Below are positions 9,136-14,118 of a stretch of DNA of 14,118 bases, in pieces (position 1 is the stretch's first letter; each line of letters starts with the position of its first letter). The notes beneath the pieces were generated by a model that saw only the letters and a program-made list of their open reading frames with translations, was not told where the DNA came from and made no database searches. The stretch is from Conidiobolus incongruus B7586. Its lineage: Eukaryota; Entomophthoromycota; Entomophthoromycetes; Entomophthorales; Conidiobolaceae. The stretch is taken from the NCBI GenBank assembly GCA_000697335.1, contig JNEM01015852.1:1-14118 (forward strand). The letters run 5' to 3'. The position numbers and the translations under genes were made by a program.

Positions 9136-9423
9136 AATTAAGTTATTTTTTTTTAATTAGTTATTATAATAAAATTGAAAAAATAGGAAATTTTTTAATT
9201 TCTGATTTTTCAAGCTTATTATAACTTTAAATAAACAATAAATTTTTTTGAACTATATATATATATTTTAATTTTCTGATTAAAAAAATAATTTTTTAAA
9301 ATTTATATTTTAATTTAATTATATTATAATTAAATAATAGCCATCAAAAGCCTTTAATTTTAAAATAAATAAAATTTTACCATAAATTTTTGAAAATTAT
9401 TCAAAATTTATAAATAGCTTTTG
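9136..9423. other. Degraded repeat DNA between Tc1-like C2 and a mariner
   Basis: This stretch is very AT-rich and has almost no CA or TG, so it resembles mutated repeat sequence rather than the intergenic background. It probably includes the unrecognisable remainder of C2 or the 5' end of the mariner that follows. A 15-bp imperfect hairpin with an AGGAAATT/AATTTCTG core lies at 9177-9211. I could not match it to the other side of the mariner, so I do not call it a TIR. Confidence 0.4.
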
Positions 9424-10340
9424 ATAATAAAATACTTTCTAAATTAACTATTTATTATTTAATAAATTATTTTAAAACTAGGAAAGAAACTATCTAAAGC
9501 CAATTAAAATCTATAAGACTAATTTCAACTATTACACTTTTAAATATAAATAAAGTAAAAAAATATATTAAAAAGCATCTTTTTATTTTAGCTAAAGAAC
9601 TATTAATATATTTTAATATTAGTTATATAAATATACTATATATATTAAAATATAAATTTATATTAATTAATAAAAATATAAAATAAATATCTTATAATTT
9701 AGTTAAAACTTAAAAAAAACTAAAATAGTTATTATTAAAGAAAACTTACTAAGATATAGCTAAAAACCAAGGTTTTTATAATGAATTATTTTAATTAATA
9801 AATTTTAAATCCTTTTGTATAATTTTTGATTAAAGTATAAAATAAGATATTAAATTAAGTAAAATTAACTCCATTTATAAATTTTTTAAATTAGTATTTT
9901 ATTAATCAATATATTTTAATTATTAAAATAAATCATAATAATTTATATTATTCTTATTTAATTTTTTAAGGAAAATCAATTAATAATAAGCTTTATATTG
10001 TTTTTTAAAAAAATAATTTTTAAATAATATTTTTAATATAGTTTAAAAATTCCTAATATTTTACAAAATAATTATAAAACATATATAGCTAATATTATAA
10101 AGAATTACCATATCTAATATATTTTTTAGATTATAACCTAGAAGATTATTATTATTTTAGGTAATTAAAAAACTAGATTATGAAAAAAGATATTTTTTGG
10201 ATATATTTTATTAATATTAATATATTTAATTTTTTTAGAGCTTTCAAAATAAACTTAGAAATAATAAATATATAATAGAATTTATATTAATAAATATTAT
10301 GATTAATAAAAATATAAATCAAAAGCTATAGTTTTAAGTA
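9424..10340 (+). pseudogene. Mariner transposase remnant (copy E), DD34D family, strongly mutated
   Basis: This is a plus-strand remnant of the mariner family also seen at 13358-14118; the two can be followed side by side from about 9577 to 10180. The amino-terminal DNA-binding part is legible: a stretch with YFKTRKETI, then KVKKYIKKHLFILAKELLIYFNIS (mariner pattern ELA..L.IS) and a W-x-x-Y-N-L-V-K-T-Q-K equivalent of the family WVPHEL-like motif. Its Trp and Gln codons are now stops. The codons for the first two catalytic Asp have become Asn-type; the third (L-x-D-Y) remains. There are many stops and the composition is almost pure A+T. Element ends could not be defined, so both boundaries are approximate. 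Confidence 0.75.
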
Positions 10341-11995
10341 TTTTAATTTATAAAATTAAAATATTCTAAGATTTAATATTAATTATTATTAATTTTCTTT
10401 TAATTTGATATCTCTAAGAATTAAATAATTCAATAATTTATTAATACTTGATATATATTAAATAAAAAACAAGTTTCTGAATTTAATCAAATTATATTTA
10501 ATATTACATTAAATAAAACTTAATATAATCAAATTTATATTATTCTTTGAATAAAATTAAAATCTAGAATATATATAAATTTTGCTATAAATTGAAAATA
10601 TAATACCAATTTATCATTTATAATTTAAAATTAATAAATATTAAATAACTTAATGAAATATATAATAGCTTAAAATAATAAATAATAATTTTTGATTATT
10701 GATAAATTTTTCTAAATATTAATATAATAATATAAGTCTGATATTGGAAATTTTATGATATTTATATATAAATAGAAATATAGTCATTTATTAATATTCA
10801 CTATAGCATTGAAAAAAAAGGAATAAAAGATATATAACAATATAACCAAATATATTCAATATAATTTTTTAATTAGCATAATTCATTAAAATGTACCAAT
10901 AGTCAAAAATTTTCATATTTTAACCTATTTTAGTAAAGATCAAGATTTGTAATGAAATTTCTTGACGATTATTATATTTTTGTTAGAATATGATATAAAT
11001 TATAATAATCATTTTTTCCCAAAGTTAGAATATTTTACCTTTTAAACAAAAAATAAATATATTTCAATTGTTGATATTTAATTTTAATCATTAAAATCAA
11101 TGGTTTTAATATCGATTAAGCTATTTATTATTCAAATATAAATAATTGATTATAAAAATCATAACTTTTTTAATTATAATTAAGTATTTGTTATATTTGA
11201 TGATTATATTTTCAATCAAAATAATTACAAATTTTATACATTCTATTAAAGGCTGCTTGATTAAACAATTCAATGTGTAATTATTGATTTCCGCTCAAAA
11301 AATTAAAAAGAGGAATCCAAAATCTTAATTTATGGATAAATCATAGATGATTTCGTATTCTAATACCAATTTCATTATTGCTACATCAAAGTCTAAAACA
11401 ATTTTTTAAATATAATTGCATAATTATTAAATTGATAAATTTTCTATTTCATTTCCAAAATAATCAGGTATTTATTTTTATCTGAAAAAACCAAATTTCA
11501 AATATTTTGGTTGAAAGAGATTTCACCTGATCCTCATTAAACTCAATATGCGTAATTATGAGGTTCTCATTCTAGAATTTTTAATGTTTCACAAATTCAA
11601 TATATGGCATCATTCTCGAAAATTTCCATATTGTTTCACAAATCAGATTACTTGTTTTTATCCAACCTAATACATTGAAGCAAATTTCATAAAGCTTAAA
11701 TTTTGTTAAGTTGATATTAAAAATATGTATATTAAACATTAAAGTGATATGTGATATTAAATAATAATATATTATTATTTAATCAAATATCAAGTGTTAA
11801 AGTGTTTTTTGTATATTAACAATATACTCTAGATATACTTCTGCATGATTTTGGTTTCAAATCATTAGTTTTGGCAGATATTAGTAGAATTGAATGATAA
11901 TCCAAAATAAATATTATAATTTGCATCAAATATTTATTAAATTTATTTCCTAAAACTAAAAACTTTAATCATAACAATTCAGATTATTGTAAAGT
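10341..11995. other. AT-rich intergenic region with no gene seen
   Basis: About 1.65 kb have no ORF of note on either strand and no match to the repeats in this window. From roughly 10380 onward CA and TG words return, marking the end of the degraded repeat cluster. A short pair of direct repeats, GTTTCACAAAT (near 11586 and 11634), is the only local structure I noticed. Confidence 0.55.
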
Positions 11996-12181
11996 TTATG
12001 TTGCCTCAAGTAACAACGACAGTCCGATCTCTACTACAGTTTTGATGAACGGAGTATCCAAATAGGCGAGCACTCTTTCCACCATATGGGGAGCAGCAGC
12101 TACAAACTGGGTATCCAAACGAACTCTAACCGCTTCATCGTATGGAGTTACTCTAGAATCTATTAGAGCTAAGTAAGACAT
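11996..12181 (-). CDS. Possible small protein of 61 residues, or remnant of a host gene
   Basis: An ATG-to-stop frame of 61 codons has about 45 % G+C and ordinary codon use, in DNA that is otherwise near 20 %. The product begins MSYLALIDSRVTPYDEAV and is mostly predicted helix, with an amphipathic middle (VRVRLDTQFVAAAPHMVERV) and a hydrophobic end (VVEIGLSLLLEA). It has no signal peptide, no cysteine and no domain I recognise. The contrast with the flanks argues for real or recently real coding sequence. It may be a whole small gene, a last exon or a transposed fragment. Upstream on the same strand there is a GTAAGT splice donor at 12426-12421 and a CTAAC branch-type site at 12336-12332, so a spliced leader or extra exon is possible. 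Confidence 0.45.
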   Translation of the reverse strand: MSYLALIDSRVTPYDEAVRVRLDTQFVAAAPHMVERVLAYLDTPFIKTVVEIGLSLLLEAT

Positions 12182-12460
12182 TGTGTCCGGATCAACTTAA
12201 CTAAAATTAAACACACTTTACATTAAATGAATAACCATTGGTTGTCTAATTTAATAGGAACCAATTTGTTATGTTTTATTAGTGAGCTTGTATAAGTTTT
12301 TATGGTCCTTAGTAGATTCATTCTTGAACAGGTTAGATGAATCTCATGCTAGTGGCTGTTGAAAACGATGCAAGGAAACTGACTAGATAGTATAGCCACC
12401 AATTCAAGGGAAACCTGAAAACTTACTGTCGATCAGTCACTCGGTTGATGACAGTTTAAA
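12182..12460 (-). other. Non-AT-rich island upstream of the 61-codon ORF; possible leader or intron
   Basis: This segment has near-normal base composition, especially at 12290-12455, yet carries no long frame on either strand. Read on the minus strand it contains GTAAGT (12426-12421) and CTAAC (12336-12332), with AAG at 12325-12323 or TTTTAG near 12201 as acceptor candidates. The first would give an intron of about 104 nt, a normal size for fungi, though AAG is a poor acceptor. At the far end is a hairpin (12426-12454). The island could be the 5' leader of the small ORF, a decayed exon or an unrecognised RNA. It does not fold as a tRNA by eye. Confidence 0.3.
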
Positions 12461-13357
12461 TTAAATAATTTCAGATTTAAAATTACTCTATTTATAAAAC
12501 GTCAACAATATCTATATTTTTTAAAAAATTGGCTTACTAATACTTGTTTGAAAATTAGTTCCATTAAAATAAAATCTTAATATGTAGATATTCCAAAATA
12601 ATTTTTAAACAAATTTTCATGATTAAGTTTGTATCTACTTTTGAATAATTCTTTAAGATTTCATTTTAAAGTAATTATTTCAATTTGATCTCAAAAATAT
12701 CAATAACAGGTAAATATGTTATTAAAGCAATAATTAAACAGTATTTCAGAATAATCTTTAAACTTGAAAAAATTGTTTTTGATCTAATTATTTATTAATA
12801 ATTCATCAATATTTAAATTACTTTGAGAATTATTTAACATTATAATGTATTTGATTCAATGTCATAAAATTGAATAAACTTGAATATACAGTGTATATTC
12901 AATATTTACTATGCTTCATTTTTTAAATGATTATATATTTATATAGATAAAAGTTAAAAAGCTTGATATTTTTAGAATTAATGAAACTTGAATGCTTTGA
13001 AATCTCACTATAAATTTGTATTTGAATTTATTTAAGAAAATATTCTCAAAAAGTCCATAAGGAGTTATTAATTAAACCTGAAAATGTGAAAGATATTTTG
13101 GAAAGATATTGTAAAAATAGATAATGAATATATTTTTCATTTCAGATGGAATTCATATTGATTGAATGAATAAAACATTTTTGCCCTTATTTGTTGAATT
13201 TCATGTTATTAAAAAAGTTTTTGAAAATTATTACTCTGTATTTTTAATAATCAGAATTTTTTGTGATTAAAAATAAATAAAAATTTTAATATATAATATA
13301 TAAAAATAAATATATAATATAAATTTAATAGTCTCTTTTATTATTAATAACTTTTTA
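12461..13357. other. AT-rich intergenic region with no gene seen
   Basis: About 0.9 kb of AT-rich DNA with frequent CA and TG words and no ORF lie here. The last 90 bp (about 13265-13357) become TA-rich and may include the end of the adjacent mariner, but I could not identify its terminal repeat. Confidence 0.5.
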
Positions 13358-14118
13358 CTATACTTTTAGCAAACTTCTAACACTTAAAAAACAATTCTTT
13401 TTATTAAAGACTAAAATTTGATGTTTCACAAACCAATTAAATTTTCCTGCAGAAATTTTCTTTCCTACAAGCTGGTTTTTTAATTGCTTAAAGCAATTAT
13501 AATCACATAGGTTATAATCAAAGGAATATACTAGATGTGGTAGTTTTTTCCAGTTATTTTTAATTAGAAAGTTTTTTACAGCTTTAGATTTATGTATTTT
13601 GCAATTATCATGCAAAATAAAAGGTTTTCTTAAATTATATTGAGAACACCAATTAAAAATACTTTTATTTAAAAAAGCAATATATAGTTTACTATTAATT
13701 GATTTTCTTTCAGGAACTAAATAAGAATAGCATATACTATTATAATCTATTATAATAATTAACATTCACTTATTAACAAAATGTTTATTTAAAGGTATTT
13801 TAGAAAAGGTTGATTTAGCTTAATCTAACATCTTGATTTGTGTTTTAATAAAGGATTATACATAAAAATCTAAGATTCATCAATTGTAATTATTTGCTGT
13901 AAAAGTCTAGGCTTCTAGTAATATTTCAATAGGTTTTATTTAACAATAGCTACTCTAGTTTTTTTAAGCTTTAGTTAAATTATAAGGTACCTATTTTACA
14001 TTTTTATTTATTAATATTAGTTTAAACTTTAAAATATATAAAATACTTGTAAGACTAATATTAAAGTGCTTAGATAATTCTCTAGCTAAAATAAAAAGGT
14101 GCTTTTCAATATATTTTT
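13358..14118 (-). pseudogene. Mariner transposase remnant (copy D), DD34D family, cut by the window edge
   Basis: This is the better-preserved of two mariner copies. It lies on the minus strand with its amino terminus beyond the right edge. An open stretch of 135 codons (13358-13765) holds the catalytic core: I-L-H-D-N (Asp at 13607-13609), then L-P-H-x-x-Y-S-x-D and N-L-C-D-Y-N (Asp at 13502-13504). There are 34 residues between the two Asp, diagnostic of mariner DD34D. The first Asp lies upstream in I-T-I-D-E-S (13879-13881), followed by a stop where mariners have Trp. Upstream of 13765 the frame has many stops and two shifts, near 13900 and 13800. The carboxy end is short, about 47 residues after the last Asp, and diverges from copy E after L-K-N-Q, so the tail may be deleted. 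It is not functional. Confidence 0.87.

Noticed and set aside
9177-9211. Imperfect hairpin as the left terminal repeat of mariner copy E
   Set aside because: No matching inverted partner was found beyond 10340, and hairpins of this size are common in nearly pure A+T DNA.
9136-10900. Missing right end of Tc1-like copy C2
   Set aside because: I searched by eye for the degraded TIR in the opposite orientation and found nothing better than chance AT matches, so C2 is reported as truncated.
12290-12460. tRNA or box C/D snoRNA in the non-AT-rich island
   Set aside because: No cloverleaf or T-arm consensus could be folded. TGATGA-like and CTGA words occur, but not in the right order, spacing or with a terminal stem.

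Overview
The window is extremely AT-rich (very roughly 20 % G+C by eye) and gene-poor. It holds one convincing protein-coding gene, one doubtful small ORF, and several dead DNA transposons. The best fit is an AT-rich, transposon-filled compartment of a filamentous ascomycete. Three things point that way: fungal-style Tc1/mariner elements, repeat copies degraded almost only by C-to-T and G-to-A transitions (the signature of repeat-induced point mutation, RIP), and a lone intronless secreted-protein gene of normal composition inside AT-rich DNA. The lineage is inferred from these traits; no marker gene is present.

Layout. A Tc1-like element (copy A, minus strand) occupies 137-1701. A dispersed repeat of uncertain class, perhaps LTR-related, lies at 1992-2354. 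From there to 5387 is AT-rich DNA with no recognisable gene. The main gene, a predicted secreted protein of 304 residues, runs 5388-6302. A second Tc1-like copy (B, plus strand, 6461-8029) begins 158 bp after its stop codon. Copies A and B are the same element in opposite orientation, so they bracket the gene as large inverted repeats.

From 8040 to about 10340 there is a pile-up of older, more degraded repeats: one arm of a third Tc1-like element, a second copy of the 1992-2354 repeat in reverse, part of a fourth Tc1-like element, and a heavily mutated mariner (plus strand). About 1.6 kb of featureless AT-rich DNA follows. At 11996-12460 is a short island of ordinary base composition with a 61-codon minus-strand ORF. 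A second mariner of the same family (minus strand, 13358-14118, cut by the window edge) closes the window.

How it fits together. Each transposon was a self-contained transposase unit with terminal inverted repeats (TIRs); none looks able to act now. Copies A and B can be aligned codon for codon. They show a 338-residue DD34E transposase and an IR/DR end structure with two direct repeats 175 bp apart, as in Sleeping Beauty-type Tc1 elements. The secreted-protein gene has escaped the mutation seen in the transposons around it. That arrangement is typical of effector-like genes in fungal AT-rich compartments, but I do not recognise its family and assign it no function.
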